DNA of 64,000 bases from Janthinobacterium sp. (GCF_009923995.1 NZ_RFSK01000001.1:1-64000); one strand, 5' to 3'. Counted from the first letter of the stretch, positions 35,545 through 45,581 are shown. A program made the numbers and translations. Notes: a model not told the origin generated them from the sequence alone.

Positions 35545-36576
35545 TTGCATAAACCCGACACGCGCACGGTCTCGAACCGGATCGCGCAGCAATGCGCGCG
35601 CGCCTTGCAGGCCGATGGCCACGATCCCGCCGACTTCTTCCGCCACACGGGCATCACGCCGGCGCAGCTGGACGAGCCGGGGGGCCGCATCAATGCCGAG
35701 CGGCACCGGCGCATGACGGCCTATGCCCAGCAGCTGCCGCCGCAGCGCGGCATCCTCGACCTCGACGTGACGCAGTGGTTCGCGCATTTTTCCGGCGTCG
35801 CCCACGTCTGCTTCAACCGCCCCACCCTGCGCAGCGCCCTGCACGAGCTGCTGCACCTGCGCGGGCTGATCGGCGAATTCGACTTCATGCTGATGAGCGA
35901 GAGCGGCACGCGCATCGAGATCGAATACCTGTCCGAATTCTGTCCGGCCGGTGGCGCCATGCAGGCGCTGGCCAATTTCCGCATGCTGTCGCTGGTGGCG
36001 CGCGCCTACGATACGGGCGCGCCCACGGCTTTCCGCGCGCATTTCCGCGGCAAGGCGCCGTGGTTCGCGTCCGCCATCTCGGAATGCTTCGGCGCCAGCG
36101 CCAGCTACGGGCAGGCGCGCAATACGCTGGTGTTCGATGCGCCCGACCTGGACCGGCCCTTCGCGCAGTTCAATCCCACGCTGGCGCCGCACGCGCTGCG
36201 GCACGCGCAGGGGCAATTACAGCAGCTGCAGGGCGCGCAGCTGTTTTCCGCCCGCGTGGAGCAGGCCATCATCGACCTGCTGGGGCGGCAGGCGGACGCC
36301 GACGGCGCCTCGCTGCTGCCGGCCCTGTGCGACGGCCTGGCGATGAACCGCTGGACCCTGCAGCGCCAGCTGCAGCAGGAGCGCACCTCGTTCCGTGCGC
36401 TGGAGCTGCGCGCCAAGAGCCGCGAATCGCGCCGCCTGCTGCGCGACACCACCTTGAGCGTGGCGGAAATCGGCGAGCGCCTGGGCTTTTCCTCGCAGAG
36501 CGCGTTTACCCGCTTCTTCAGGACCCAGTTCGAGCTGCCGCCCGCGCGCTACCGCCACGACATGCAGGGCAATTAA
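35545..36576 (+). CDS. AraC-family regulator with OruR/arabinose-type N-domain
   Basis: A 343-residue regulator with an AraC-binding-type N-terminal domain (PF12625-like; LDVTQWFAHFSGVAHVCF, AFRAHFRGKAPW) and a C-terminal double helix-turn-helix (SVAEIGERLGFSSQSAFTRFFRTQFELPPARYR). TTG at 35545 is chosen as start because GGAG lies seven bases upstream; the ATG at 35500 has no such site. It is divergent from the GH3 gene (209 bases between starts) and its stop overlaps that of the convergent porin gene. It may control the glycosidase. Confidence 0.82.
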   Translation: MHKPDTRTVSNRIAQQCARALQADGHDPADFFRHTGITPAQLDEPGGRINAERHRRMTAYAQQLPPQRGILDLDVTQWFAHFSGVAHVCFNRPTLRSALHELLHLRGLIGEFDFMLMSESGTRIEIEYLSEFCPAGGAMQALANFRMLSLVARAYDTGAPTAFRAHFRGKAPWFASAISECFGASASYGQARNTLVFDAPDLDRPFAQFNPTLAPHALRHAQGQLQQLQGAQLFSARVEQAIIDLLGRQADADGASLLPALCDGLAMNRWTLQRQLQQERTSFRALELRAKSRESRRLLRDTTLSVAEIGERLGFSSQSAFTRFFRTQFELPPARYRHDMQGN

Positions 36577-37673
36577 AAGAAGTGGCGCACGCCCGCCATC
36601 ACCCCATTCTGCGTGCGTCCCGCGCCCACCGTGCCGCCCGCGTCCAGCGCCACGGCGGCCGCGCCGCCGTTGTCCATGCGGCCGATGGCGCCGTAGATGG
36701 CCGTGCGCTTCGACAGGTGATAGGTCAGGCGCGCGGTGGCCAGGGTGGTGTCGTTCGGGCTGTCCTTCACGGCCAGCCGGGCGGCCTGGCCGTCGAGCAC
36801 CAGCGCCGGTGCCAGCGGATACGCGGCGCCCAGATACAGCAGCTGCGAGGCTACGGGCCCCGTGGCGGCGCGGATGCTGCGGTCGATGATGCCGCCACCG
36901 ATTTTCAGCTGGCCGGCCATGGCGTAGGCGCTGGCAATCACGCGGCGGTCGAAGTGGCGGCTCGACGTGAGTCCGTTGGCGGCGCCCGCGTTGCCGTACA
37001 TGATGTCGTATGAGGCCGTGGCGCCGTAGCGGCCCGTGTCGTAGCCCAGCAAGGCGGTGATCTGGCGGCAAGCCTTCGCATTGCCCGCCACTTCGCCCGC
37101 GCAGCCCGTGGCGGCCGGACCGCCCGCCGCCGAGGCATCGCGCCCCGGACTGTAGGTGGCGCCCACCGTCACATCGGAAAACGTGCCCAGGTAGCCGATG
37201 GCGTTGTCGCTGCGCGCATTCGGCAGGTACAGGTCAAGGCTGCTGATGGAAAACAGGGCCGGCCCCATGATGTCGGACTTCTGCGTGGCCCAGAACGACA
37301 TGTTCATCTGCCGGCCCAGCATCACGCTGCCGTAGCGCCCCTTCAGCCCCACCCACGACTGGCGGCCGAACAGGCGACCGCCCTGCCCCGCGATGCCCGT
37401 ATCGACGCCGAAGCCCGATTCCAGCGCAAAGATGGCTTGCAGGCCGCCGCCCAGGTCTTCCACGCCCTTGAAGCCCAGGCGCGAGGGCAAGGAACCCGTG
37501 AGGGTCGGCACCTTGGCCAGGCTGTCGCCGGCCGCATTGACATTCGTCGTGTAGGCCACGGAGCTGTCGAGCACTCCGTACACGGTGACGCTGCTCTGCG
37601 CCTGGGCGCTGGTGCACGCGCCGTGGGCGCACGCCCCCAGCAGCGCCACGGTGATGGCGTTGATCTTTCTCAT
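36573..37673 (-). CDS. Gram-negative porin, last gene of the gentisate cluster
   Basis: A 366-residue trimeric porin of the betaproteobacterial family. It has a signal peptide ending TSAQAQSS, then VTVYGVLDSSVAYTTN, RLGFKGVEDLGGGLQAIFALESGF, LFGRQSWVGLKG, and a terminal phenylalanine (RHFF). AGGAG lies seven bases before the ATG at 37673; the frame extends to 37877 without support. It begins 31 bases after maiA, so it is probably the last gene of the hydroxybenzoate operon and admits the aromatic acid. The stop codon shares bases with the convergent AraC stop. Confidence 0.88.
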   Translation of the reverse strand: MRKINAITVALLGACAHGACTSAQAQSSVTVYGVLDSSVAYTTNVNAAGDSLAKVPTLTGSLPSRLGFKGVEDLGGGLQAIFALESGFGVDTGIAGQGGRLFGRQSWVGLKGRYGSVMLGRQMNMSFWATQKSDIMGPALFSISSLDLYLPNARSDNAIGYLGTFSDVTVGATYSPGRDASAAGGPAATGCAGEVAGNAKACRQITALLGYDTGRYGATASYDIMYGNAGAANGLTSSRHFDRRVIASAYAMAGQLKIGGGIIDRSIRAATGPVASQLLYLGAAYPLAPALVLDGQAARLAVKDSPNDTTLATARLTYHLSKRTAIYGAIGRMDNGGAAAVALDAGGTVGAGRTQNGVMAGVRHFF

Positions 37674-37704
37674 GCTTGTCTCCTGATGCTGGTTTTTAGT
37701 TTTT

Positions 37705-38349
37705 TTACTCTGCGTCCGGCTGCGCATCGGGGTGCGCCTGCTGAAACGCGGGCAGCGCCTCGCACTGCGCCACGATGCGGCAGATCGTCGGGTACGCGGC
37801 CAGGTCGCACTGGAAGCGCCGCGCGTTGTACACCTGCGGCACCAGGCAGCAGTCGGCCAGGGTGGGCGTATCGCCATGGCAGAACAGGCCCGTGTGCGGG
37901 CTGCGCGCCAGTTCCGCCTCCAGCGCGGCCAGGCCCAGGTGCGTCCAGTGCCGGTACCAGGCGTTCTTCTGCTCCTGCGACAGGGCCAGGGGTCCCGTCA
38001 GGTAGTTCAGGACGCGCAGGTTGTTGAGCGGATGGATGTCGCAGGCGCACACCATGGCCAGCTGGCGCACACGGGCGCGTCCCAGCGCGTCCTGCGGCAG
38101 CAGGGCCATGCCGGGCCGCGTCTCGTCCAGGTATTCGATGATGGCCAGCGACTGCGTCAGCACGGCGCCGCCCGTTTCCAGTACGGGCAGCAGCTGCTGC
38201 GGGTTCAGGCTGGAAAAATCGGGCGTGAACTGCTCGCCGCCATGGCGGCTCAGGTGCACATAGGCCGTGTCGGCACGCAGGTTTTTCAGGTTCAGCGCGA
38301 TGCGCACGCGGTAGGATGCGGAGCTGCGGTAATAGCCATGCAGTTTCAT
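37705..38349 (-). CDS. maiA: Glutathione-dependent maleylpyruvate (maleylacetoacetate) isomerase
   Basis: A 214-residue zeta-class glutathione transferase-like enzyme. YYRSSASYRVRIALNLK is the glutathione-site signature, and NPQQLLPVLETGG and TQSLAIIEYLDET complete the N-domain. In the gentisate route it converts maleylpyruvate to fumarylpyruvate. The neighbouring gentisate dioxygenase and fumarylpyruvate hydrolase make that substrate more likely than maleylacetoacetate. Its start overlaps the stop of the MFS gene (ATGA). Confidence 0.9.
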   Translation of the reverse strand: MKLHGYYRSSASYRVRIALNLKNLRADTAYVHLSRHGGEQFTPDFSSLNPQQLLPVLETGGAVLTQSLAIIEYLDETRPGMALLPQDALGRARVRQLAMVCACDIHPLNNLRVLNYLTGPLALSQEQKNAWYRHWTHLGLAALEAELARSPHTGLFCHGDTPTLADCCLVPQVYNARRFQCDLAAYPTICRIVAQCEALPAFQQAHPDAQPDAE

Positions 38350-39701
38350 ACGGTACTTTCAGTCAGGGTGGCGGGAACGGCGCTGGCCGCGCCGCGGGCG
38401 CGCATCAGGCGCCCCATGGCCAGCAAGGCCAGGGACGCCAGCACGGCGGGGATGGCCAGCAGGAAGAAGATGGTTTCGTTATCGAGCTTCAGGGTCAGCA
38501 TCAGGCCGCCGGCCATGGAACCGAGCACGGAGCCGCTGCGGCCCACGGCGGCGGCCCAGCTGACGCCCGTGGCGCGGCTGGAGGTGGGATAGAAGGCGGC
38601 CGCCAGCGCATTGGCGCCCACTTGCGAGCCGCTCACGCCAAAGCCCACGCCGAAGACGGCCAGCACCAGCAAGGCCAGGTTGCTGCCCGACAGGGCCACG
38701 ACGACGATGCAGCCGGCGGCGGCCAGGTAGGCGATGCTCAGCACCTTATGGGGGCTGTGGCGGTCCATCCAGCGGCCCAGCAGAATCGCCCCCACCGTGC
38801 CGCCCACCTGGAACATCATCGTCACCAGCGAAGCGTTCGACAGGGACAGGCCATTGCCGTTAAGCAAAGTCGGCATCCAGCTCGACAGCAGATAGATGAT
38901 CAGCAGGCTCATGAAAAAAGTGGACCACAGCAGCAAGGTGCCGCCGATCACGCCGGGGCGGAACAGTTCCGCCATCGGCGAGCCGGCCAGTTTCTTGTCG
39001 CTCACGACGAGGCGCGGCAGGCTGTCCAGGGTGGGCGCGATGCGGCGCATGATCTTCTGGCTGCCGTCGCGTCCCTTGAGCACGAGCCAGCGCAGCGATT
39101 CGGGCAGCGCCAGCAGCAGCACGGGCACCAGCAGCAGCGGCAAGGCGCCGCCCAGCATCAGCACGCCGCGCCAGCCGATCAGGTGCAGCAGCTGCGCCGA
39201 GGCCAGGCCACCCAGCGCGGAACCGATGGTAAAGCCGCAGAACATCAGGGTCACGAGGCCGGAACGGCGCTGCTGCGGGCAGTATTCGGACGTCATGGTG
39301 ACGGACGTGGGCATGGCGCCGCCCAGGCCCAGCCCCGTCAGGAAGCGCAGCACCAGCAGCATGGTCAAATCCGTCGACCAGGCCGACAGCAGGCTGGCCG
39401 CGCCAAAGAAGGCGACCGAAACGATCAGCACGGGCCGGCGGCCGTAGCGGTCCGCCAGGGGGCCGAACAAGAAGGAGCCTGCCATCAGGCCAAACAGGCC
39501 CGCGCCGAACAGGGGCGCCAGCGCGGCGGGCGTCAGGCTCCATTCGGCGCGGATGGCGGGCGCGATGAAGCCGATCGAGGCCGTGTCGAAGCCGTCGATG
39601 GCGACGATCAGGAAGCACAGCCAGAGGATCAGCTTCTGGTAGCGGGAAAACGGGTGTTGGTCGAGGAAATGCTGGACGTCGGTACTGGCGTGGGTGGGCA
39701 T
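38346..39701 (-). CDS. MFS aromatic acid:H+ symporter (3-hydroxybenzoate/gentisate uptake)
   Basis: A 451-residue inner-membrane transporter of the aromatic acid/H+ symporter family. DGFDTASIGFIAP in helix 1 is the DGxD-type signature of that family. The loop 2-3 motif is GPLADRYGRRPVL, its loop 8-9 repeat is GRWMDRHSPHKVL, and 12 membrane helices fit. Related MhbT and GenK proteins import 3-hydroxybenzoate or gentisate. It lies between the hydrolase and isomerase genes in the pathway operon. Confidence 0.9.
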   Translation of the reverse strand: MPTHASTDVQHFLDQHPFSRYQKLILWLCFLIVAIDGFDTASIGFIAPAIRAEWSLTPAALAPLFGAGLFGLMAGSFLFGPLADRYGRRPVLIVSVAFFGAASLLSAWSTDLTMLLVLRFLTGLGLGGAMPTSVTMTSEYCPQQRRSGLVTLMFCGFTIGSALGGLASAQLLHLIGWRGVLMLGGALPLLLVPVLLLALPESLRWLVLKGRDGSQKIMRRIAPTLDSLPRLVVSDKKLAGSPMAELFRPGVIGGTLLLWSTFFMSLLIIYLLSSWMPTLLNGNGLSLSNASLVTMMFQVGGTVGAILLGRWMDRHSPHKVLSIAYLAAAGCIVVVALSGSNLALLVLAVFGVGFGVSGSQVGANALAAAFYPTSSRATGVSWAAAVGRSGSVLGSMAGGLMLTLKLDNETIFFLLAIPAVLASLALLAMGRLMRARGAASAVPATLTESTV

Positions 39702-39768
39702 GCTGGTGTCTCCATTGTTATTGTTCGCTGGGGCTGCGCGGTCTGTGCCGCGCTGGCCCCGTGGTTTT

Positions 39769-40476
39769 TTACTTGACGGCGACCGTGATCGGCGTCAGGC
39801 CGGCGATGCGCGCGTCCATCGTCTGGCCGGGCGTGACGGCGCCCACGCCTTCGGGCGTGCCCGTCATGATGATGTCGCCCGGCTGCAGCTCGAACAGGGT
39901 CGACAGGTTGGCGATGACTTCATTGACGGACCAGATCAGGTGCGCCAGGTCGCTCGTCTGCACGACCTTGCCGTCGACTTCCAGCACGATGGCGCCCGTG
40001 GTGATTTCGCCGCTGCTGGCGATGGGCGTGAGCGCGCCGATGGGCGCCGAATAGTCGAAGGCCTTGCCGATTTCCCATGGGCGGCCCTGCTCGCGCATGC
40101 GCATCTGCAGGTCGCGCCGCGTCATGTCCAGGCCCACGCCGTAGCCGAAGATGTGCGACGCCGCGTCTTCCAGGGCGATATTGCTGCCGCCCTTGCCGAT
40201 GGCGACCACCAGTTCGATTTCATGGTGGTAGTTCGACGTCTGCGCCGGATACGGCACCGTCGCCGCCACGCCGGGGAGCACGGGGACGACGGACTTGTCG
40301 TCATTCGGCTTGCAAAAGAAGAAAGGCGGCTCGCGCTCCGGGTCGAAACCCATTTCGCGCGCATGGGCGGCGTAGTTGCGGCCCACGCAGTAGATGCGGC
40401 GCACGGGGAACTGCGCGTCCGTGCCGAGGATGGGCAGGCCGGCGATGGCCTGGGGGGCGAAAATGAAGGTCGTCAT
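39769..40476 (-). CDS. Fumarylpyruvate hydrolase (FAH family)
   Basis: A 235-residue fumarylacetoacetate-hydrolase-fold enzyme. [17 protein letters not shown] opens the domain, [14 protein letters not shown] supplies acidic metal ligands, [10 protein letters not shown] follows, and [11 protein letters not shown] is near the end. It cleaves fumarylpyruvate to fumarate and pyruvate, the last step of the gentisate pathway. Encoded 21 bases after gentisate dioxygenase. Confidence 0.92.
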   Translation of the reverse strand: MTTFIFAPQAIAGLPILGTDAQFPVRRIYCVGRNYAAHAREMGFDPEREPPFFFCKPNDDKSVVPVLPGVAATVPYPAQTSNYHHEIELVVAIGKGGSNIALEDAASHIFGYGVGLDMTRRDLQMRMREQGRPWEIGKAFDYSAPIGALTPIASSGEITTGAIVLEVDGKVVQTSDLAHLIWSVNEVIANLSTLFELQPGDIIMTGTPEGVGAVTPGQTMDARIAGLTPITVAVK

Positions 40477-40497
40477 GGTGAAATCCTGTGTGAAAAA

Positions 40498-41550
40498 TCA
40501 ATCGGTCAAAAACTGCTCGCGCAGCACGCCCATGGCTTGCTGCACGGGGCGGTCGGAAAAACTGAACAGCACGACGTCGTCCTGCGGGCAATCGAAGGAA
40601 ACAGCCGCCCACGACGGCACGACGAAGGTGTCGCGCGGCGCGAAGTCAAACACCTGCCCGCCGATCGTCGCCGTGCCGTGGCCTTCGACGACGCTGTAGA
40701 CGGTGCCGTCCGTGCTGCGCGCGCGCTTGCCCTTGAAACCCCTGGGCAGCAGCTGCAGGAAGGTGGCCATGGTGGGCATGGGCGCGCCGCCCGTCAGCGG
40801 GTTCACGTAGCGCAGCTTGTAGCCGTGCCAGTCGTCGATGGCGTCCGTGCGCGACAGCAGGTCCAGCGCCTCGCGCGAGCGGGCATACGGGTAGTTGAAG
40901 ATGGGCGAGGTGGCGCCCTCGTGCAGCTGCTTCACGGGCGCCATGTTGTAGCCGTAGCGGGCAAAGCTCTGGCCTTCCGGGCGGCTGACGCTCTGGCTGT
41001 CCTGCGTATCGTTTTCCGCGAAGCCGGAGTCGAAATAGCGCAGCATGGGGATGTCGAGGCCGTCGAGCCACACGACAGGCTCGCAGACGCCGTCGACGCC
41101 CAGGTTGCCGTGGTCATGCCAGGTCCACGACGGCGTGATGATGAAGTCGCCCGGGTGCATGGTGGTGCGCTCGCCCGCCACCGTCGTGTAGGCGCCCTGC
41201 CCTTCGATCACGAAGCGCAGCGCGGACTGGCTGTGGCGGTGCGACGGCGCCACTTCGCCGGGCAAGATCAGCTGCAATCCCGCATACAGCGATTGCGTGA
41301 TGGAGGAGCGGCCCGGCAAGGCCGGGTTTTCCAGCACGAGGACGCGGCGCACGGCTTCGTGGGCCGTGATGACTTCGCCGGCGCGCGCCAGCTGCGGCGC
41401 GATGTCGGCATAGCGCCACAGGGCCGCCGCGTACGGCGCCGTCGGATGGGGCGGCACCAGCGCGTGCAGGGATTGCCACAGCGGCGACAGGTGCATGCCG
41501 CTCAATGCGTGGTACAGGGCTTCGCGTTCGGGGGTTTGCTGGGAAGTCAT
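40498..41550 (-). CDS. gtdA: Gentisate 1,2-dioxygenase
   Basis: A 350-residue bicupin ring-cleaving dioxygenase that opens gentisate to maleylpyruvate using Fe(II) and O2. The first cupin shows [15 protein letters not shown], the iron-binding His pair, and [11 protein letters not shown]. The second cupin is [15 protein letters not shown] and PSWAAVSF. Start 41550 overlaps the stop of the upstream hydroxylase gene by four bases; the open frame to 41649 is an overlap with that gene and lacks similarity. Confidence 0.94.
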   Translation of the reverse strand: MTSQQTPEREALYHALSGMHLSPLWQSLHALVPPHPTAPYAAALWRYADIAPQLARAGEVITAHEAVRRVLVLENPALPGRSSITQSLYAGLQLILPGEVAPSHRHSQSALRFVIEGQGAYTTVAGERTTMHPGDFIITPSWTWHDHGNLGVDGVCEPVVWLDGLDIPMLRYFDSGFAENDTQDSQSVSRPEGQSFARYGYNMAPVKQLHEGATSPIFNYPYARSREALDLLSRTDAIDDWHGYKLRYVNPLTGGAPMPTMATFLQLLPRGFKGKRARSTDGTVYSVVEGHGTATIGGQVFDFAPRDTFVVPSWAAVSFDCPQDDVVLFSFSDRPVQQAMGVLREQFLTD

Positions 41551-42761
41551 GCTGCGTCTTTCAGGGAGGTTGCCAGGCAGGTTTGCGCCGTCCAGCCATA
41601 CAGCCAGGCCAGCGCCTCGTAGAATTGTGCGGGCGTGCGGCCGCGCCACAGGTCGTTGCGCACCAGGCGTTCGACGCCCCGGGCGTGATACAGGCGCCCC
41701 ATTTCACGGGCCGACAGCACGACGCGGGCCGTGCGGGCGATGCGCGAGGCCTGGTACAGCTGGAAGGCGGCCGCCATGTCGAAGTCGCAGGCGCGCACGG
41801 CCTCGCCCAGGGTCACGGCGTCTTCCAGCGCCATGCAGGCGCCCTGCGCCAGGTATTGCAGCATCGGGTGGGCCGAGTCGCCCAGCAGGGTCATGCGCCG
41901 CGTGCTCCAGTTGGCGACGGGATCGCGGTCGGCCGTGCTCCAGCGGCGCCAGCTCGTGGGCTTGTGCAGCAGCTGGCGCGGCTGCGCGTCGATGCCGTCG
42001 AAGTAGGACAGCACTTCTTCCTTGCTGCCGTCCGTGACGTTCCACTGCTCCTGTTCGCGGCTGTGGAAGGTCACCACCAGGTTGTATTGTTCGCCATTGC
42101 GCAGCGGGTAGTGCACGAGGTGGCAGTTCGGCCCGGCCCAGACGACGGGCGCGTTCCAGCGCAGGTCGGCCGGCATGTCGGCCGCCGGCACGACGGCGCG
42201 GTAGACCACGTGGCCGGACACGCGGACCTTGTCGCCGACGATGCGCTCGCGGATCACGGACTTGACGCCGTCGCAGCCGATCAGCGCGTCGGCGCGGAAG
42301 CTGCGCCCCGCCGCATCCAGCACGGTGACGCCCGTCTCGTCTTCCGCGACATCCGTCACGTGCGACGAGGTGACAAAGGTGATCAGGGGCGAGGTGCGCA
42401 CGGCGTCGAGGATGGCGCCATGGATGTCGGCCCGGTGGATGACGGCATAGGGATTGCCGAAGCGCTGGCGGAAGGCCGCGTCGACGACGAAGGTGCCCAC
42501 TTCGGCGGCGTCGACGGCGTCCATCATGACCAGGCGTTCCGTGAACACGGCGCGGGCCCGGGTGCGTTCGCCCACGCCCAGCGCATCGAGCGCGGCGAAG
42601 GCGTTGGGCGCCAGCTGGATGCCGGCGCCGATTTCGCCCAGGGTGGCGGCCTGTTCCAGCACGGTGACGGCCATGCCGAGGCGCGACAGGGACAGGGCGG
42701 CGGCCATGCCGCCGATGCCGCCGCCGACGATCAAGACCGACGGTTTGTGGGTAGTTTCCAT
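41547..42761 (-). CDS. FAD-dependent 3-hydroxybenzoate 6-hydroxylase
   Basis: A 404-residue class A flavin monooxygenase that adds a hydroxyl to 3-hydroxybenzoate to form gentisate. [21 protein letters not shown] is the FAD motif, [12 protein letters not shown] is the DG motif, and [24 protein letters not shown] is the GD motif. GGAGG lies six bases before the ATG at 42761. It is first in the operon with gentisate dioxygenase, hydrolase, transporter, isomerase and porin. Salicylate 5-hydroxylation needs a multicomponent enzyme that is absent, so 3-hydroxybenzoate is the favoured substrate. Confidence 0.88.
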   Translation of the reverse strand: METTHKPSVLIVGGGIGGMAAALSLSRLGMAVTVLEQAATLGEIGAGIQLAPNAFAALDALGVGERTRARAVFTERLVMMDAVDAAEVGTFVVDAAFRQRFGNPYAVIHRADIHGAILDAVRTSPLITFVTSSHVTDVAEDETGVTVLDAAGRSFRADALIGCDGVKSVIRERIVGDKVRVSGHVVYRAVVPAADMPADLRWNAPVVWAGPNCHLVHYPLRNGEQYNLVVTFHSREQEQWNVTDGSKEEVLSYFDGIDAQPRQLLHKPTSWRRWSTADRDPVANWSTRRMTLLGDSAHPMLQYLAQGACMALEDAVTLGEAVRACDFDMAAAFQLYQASRIARTARVVLSAREMGRLYHARGVERLVRNDLWRGRTPAQFYEALAWLYGWTAQTCLATSLKDAA

Positions 42762-42795
42762 TTCTCTCCTCCAATTGATCTGTGTGCTTGTGCGA

Positions 42796-42811
42796 AGCAC
42801 GTTGGCGTGCT
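42796..42811. promoter_or_regulatory. Inverted repeat in the hydroxybenzoate control region
   Basis: AGCACG-TTGG-CGTGCT between the hydroxylase start and the LysR gene, 35 bases before the hydroxylase ATG. It may be part of the operator or a 5'-leader hairpin; no typical T-N11-A LysR box could be assigned with confidence. Confidence 0.35.
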
Positions 42812-42913
42812 CCTGGTATGCAGGCAGTGTGCCGACAGCTCAATATTTGGTAAAGCGATGGAATACAATAGCCACAATCACGTTTTTAAATAATGCTGGA
42901 AAGGCTGACCCCC

Positions 42914-43834
42914 ATGTCCCGCTTCGATATCGAACTGCTGTTCATCTTTGACGAGATCTACAAGAGCCGCAACGTGACGCGCGCGGCGGAAAACCTGGGC
43001 TTGCCGCAGTCGACGGTGAGCATCGGCCTGGGCAAGCTGCGCACGCATTTCGGCGACCGCCTGTTCGCGCGCACCTCGAAAGGCATGGAGCCGACGCCGC
43101 GCGCGCAGAATGCCGTGCAGGACGTGCGCGCTGCCATTGCCGCCTGGCAGCACGCGCTGGCCGACCAGCCCGTGTTCGACCCGGCCGCCAGCACGCGCGA
43201 ATTTGCCATCTGCATGACGGACATCAGCGAAGTCGTGCTGCTGCCCACCCTGCTCAACCACCTGCAGCAGATCGGCCCCGGCATCACCCTGGACGTGTCG
43301 AAGATCGCCACGGACACGCCCGGGCGCCTGGAAGGGGGCGAAGTGGACCTGGCCGTGGGCTTCATGCCGCACCTGGAATCGGGGTTTTATCAGCAGAAAC
43401 TGTTCGACCAGCATTTTGTCTGCCTGGTGGCGCGCGCGCACCCGCGCATCCGCGACACGATTACGGTGGAACAATTCCTGCAGGAGGGACATATCGAAGT
43501 GAAAAGCTCGGGCACGGGCCACTCCATCGTGGAAAAGGTGCTGGCGGCGGCCGGCGTGCAGCGGCGCATCGTGCTGAAATTGCCCAGCTTCCTGGGCGTG
43601 TCGCGCATCGTCGCCGAAACCGAGTACATCGTCACGGTACCGTACCGCTACGCGCTGCAGATGCAGGACCACGAAGCGTTCCGCATCCTGCCCCTGCCGG
43701 TGCAGCTGCCCAGCTTTTCAGTCAAGCAGCACTGGCACGAGCGCTACCACGAGGATGCGTCGAACCGCTGGCTGCGCCAGACGATGGCGCAGCTGTTTGG
43801 CGCCGGCGACGGTGCGGCATTGCCTGTTGCGTAA
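42914..43834 (+). CDS. LysR-family regulator of the gentisate operon
   Basis: A 306-residue LysR regulator of the NahR/NodD-like subgroup: FDIELLFIFDEIYKSRNVTRAAENLGLPQSTVSIGLGKLR as the DNA-binding region and an effector domain with SRIVAETEYIVTVPYRYA. MhbR- and NahR-like proteins use the aromatic acid as inducer. Start 42914 is preferred over 42893 because AAGG lies nine bases upstream, while the first ATG has none. It is divergent from the hydroxylase gene with about 150 bases of shared control region. Confidence 0.88.
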   Translation: MSRFDIELLFIFDEIYKSRNVTRAAENLGLPQSTVSIGLGKLRTHFGDRLFARTSKGMEPTPRAQNAVQDVRAAIAAWQHALADQPVFDPAASTREFAICMTDISEVVLLPTLLNHLQQIGPGITLDVSKIATDTPGRLEGGEVDLAVGFMPHLESGFYQQKLFDQHFVCLVARAHPRIRDTITVEQFLQEGHIEVKSSGTGHSIVEKVLAAAGVQRRIVLKLPSFLGVSRIVAETEYIVTVPYRYALQMQDHEAFRILPLPVQLPSFSVKQHWHERYHEDASNRWLRQTMAQLFGAGDGAALPVA

Positions 43835-43879
43835 CTTTTCCGCATACTGCCGCGCCTTGCCATTTACATATTTTCAACC

Positions 43880-44332
43880 ATGCCCATCAGCCTGCGCGCC
43901 GTCACCGCCGACAATTTCGACCTCATCAGCGAATTGCCCCTGCTGCCGGCGCAGCGCGACTATCTGGCCAGCAACGACTATTCCATCGCGCAGGCGAGCT
44001 TTTACCCCGCCACCATGCATACGCGCGCCGTGTATGCCGATGAGGAGGTCACCGGCTTCCTGATGTTCGTCTCGCCCGACGCGGACGACCCGCCCGGCCA
44101 CTACCGGATCTGGCGCTTCATGATCGATCACCGGCGCCAGGGACAGGGCCACGGCCGCGCCGCCCTCGCCCTGGCGCTGGCGGACATCCGCGCCCGCCCC
44201 GATGCGCGCAGCATCGCAATCTGCTACAAGCCCGGTAATGCAAACGCGAAACAGTTCTATGCCAGCATGGGTTTCGTGGAAACCGGCATGGATGCCGACG
44301 GCTGCGACATGCTGGCCGTCATCGACATTTAA
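43880..44332 (+). CDS. GNAT-family N-acetyltransferase
   Basis: A 150-residue GNAT enzyme. The acetyl-CoA motif is [12 protein letters not shown] at about residue 90, after [10 protein letters not shown], and [20 protein letters not shown] is the typical C-terminal part. It resembles polyamine or small-amine acetyltransferases, but the acceptor is unknown. Its stop codon overlaps that of the convergent HxlR gene. Confidence 0.83.
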   Translation: MPISLRAVTADNFDLISELPLLPAQRDYLASNDYSIAQASFYPATMHTRAVYADEEVTGFLMFVSPDADDPPGHYRIWRFMIDHRRQGQGHGRAALALALADIRARPDARSIAICYKPGNANAKQFYASMGFVETGMDADGCDMLAVIDI

Positions 44333-44766
44333 TCGTCCGCGGCGAGCTGCGTCCCTGCCCTGGCATCAAACGCCAGCCGCGCCGCATCGATGGCGTCGCG
44401 GTGACCGTACGCCCAGGCGCCCAGCGCGCTGATGGGGGGCAACAAGGAACGCCCCAGGTCCGTCAGCGCGTAGTCGACGCGCGGCGGCACGGTGGGGAAA
44501 ACGGTGCGCGTCACCAGCCCGTCGCGCTCGAGGCCGCGCAGGGTCAGGGTGAGCATGCGCTGCGAAATGCCGCCGATCAGACGGCGCATCTCGTTGAAGC
44601 GCTTGGTGCCATTGCCCAGCAGCATCACCACCATCACGCTCCATTTGTCGCCCACGCGCGTGAGGATGTCCGTGATGGGGCGGCACGAGTCCGCCACACC
44701 CGCATGGCCGCCATGGTCGCGCATGCGCCGTTCCAGCTCCGCACTGCGCGCCGCCACCTCGTCCAT
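44329..44766 (-). CDS. HxlR-family redox/quinone-responsive repressor of azoR
   Basis: A 145-residue winged-helix regulator: [48 protein letters not shown] and [14 protein letters not shown] are HxlR signatures. One cysteine (DSCRPITD) just before the domain matches the redox-sensing Cys of YodB and QsrR-type proteins. Start 44766 is chosen because GGAGG lies five bases upstream; an ATG at 44817 would add 17 unsupported residues. It is divergent from azoR and most likely represses it through the palindrome in the azoR promoter. Confidence 0.86.
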   Translation of the reverse strand: MDEVAARSAELERRMRDHGGHAGVADSCRPITDILTRVGDKWSVMVVMLLGNGTKRFNEMRRLIGGISQRMLTLTLRGLERDGLVTRTVFPTVPPRVDYALTDLGRSLLPPISALGAWAYGHRDAIDAARLAFDARAGTQLAADD

Positions 44767-44805
44767 GGTTACCTCCGTGTGCCCCAGTGTGGAAAAAGTG
44801 CCTTC

Positions 44806-44834
44806 TTGTGCGTTCATTTGATAGTCACTATATT
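44806..44834 (+). promoter_or_regulatory. azoR promoter with HxlR-type operator
   Basis: TTGTGC (44806-44811), 17-base spacer, TATATT (44829-44834). The perfect palindrome ATAGTCACTAT (44821-44831) overlaps the spacer and -10, suited to repressor binding. A second palindrome TTACC-TC-GGTAA follows at 44834-44845, near the expected start. Confidence 0.6.
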
Positions 44835-44886
44835 TACCTCGGTAACAAAAGCATACCACCCGATCATACCACCCAAGAAGGCTATC

Positions 44887-45459
44887 ATGAACATCCTGCA
44901 CATCGATTCGAGCATCCTCGGCGAGCATTCCATCAGCCGCCAGCTGTCCGCCGCCATCGCGGCCCGCCTGCAGACGGCCGCGCCTGGCGCCACGGTCCAC
45001 TACCGCGACCTGGCCGCCCAGCCCCTGCCGCAATTCACGGCCGCCCCCGGCGCCGACGACGCTGCGGCGCTGGCTGCCGCCCTGGAACAGGTGCTGGCCG
45101 CCGACGTCATCGTCATCGGCGCGCCCATGTACAACTTCGCCATCCCCAGCCAGCTCAAATCGTGGCTGGACGCGCTGGCCGTGCCGGGCAAGACGTTCCA
45201 GTATGGCGCCAATGGCCCGGAAGGCTTGCTGGGCGCCAAGCGCGTGATCATCGCCTCGACGCGCGGCGGCTATTACGGCGCCGACACGCCGATGGCCGCG
45301 CTGGAACACCAGGAAAGCCATCTGCGCAGCTTCCTCGGCTTCCTCGGCATCACCGAGCTCGAGATCGTGCGCGCCGAAGGCGTCAAGGTCAGCGACGACG
45401 CCCGGGCGCAAGCCTTGAGCGCCGCATTCGCCCAGATCGGGGCGCTGCAGGCCGCGTAA
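44887..45459 (+). CDS. azoR: FMN-dependent NADH-azoreductase
   Basis: A 190-residue flavodoxin-fold enzyme that reduces quinones and azo compounds with [24 protein letters not shown] is the N-terminal FMN phosphate site, [17 protein letters not shown] is the second FMN loop and STRGGYYG the third. AAGG lies before the ATG. Divergent HxlR regulators controlling AzoR are known (YodB-AzoR1), so induction by quinones or electrophiles is expected. Confidence 0.92.
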   Translation: MNILHIDSSILGEHSISRQLSAAIAARLQTAAPGATVHYRDLAAQPLPQFTAAPGADDAAALAAALEQVLAADVIVIGAPMYNFAIPSQLKSWLDALAVPGKTFQYGANGPEGLLGAKRVIIASTRGGYYGADTPMAALEHQESHLRSFLGFLGITELEIVRAEGVKVSDDARAQALSAAFAQIGALQAA

Positions 45460-45581
45460 TCGGCAGGGAAGTTTTCTGGCTGCGGCGCAAACGGTTGCGG
45501 CGCAGCCGGACTGTGGGTGGCAGGCAAGAAAGGTCAGGATGCGCTAAGCTGCTTGCGCCCCACCACTACACAAGGACCACC

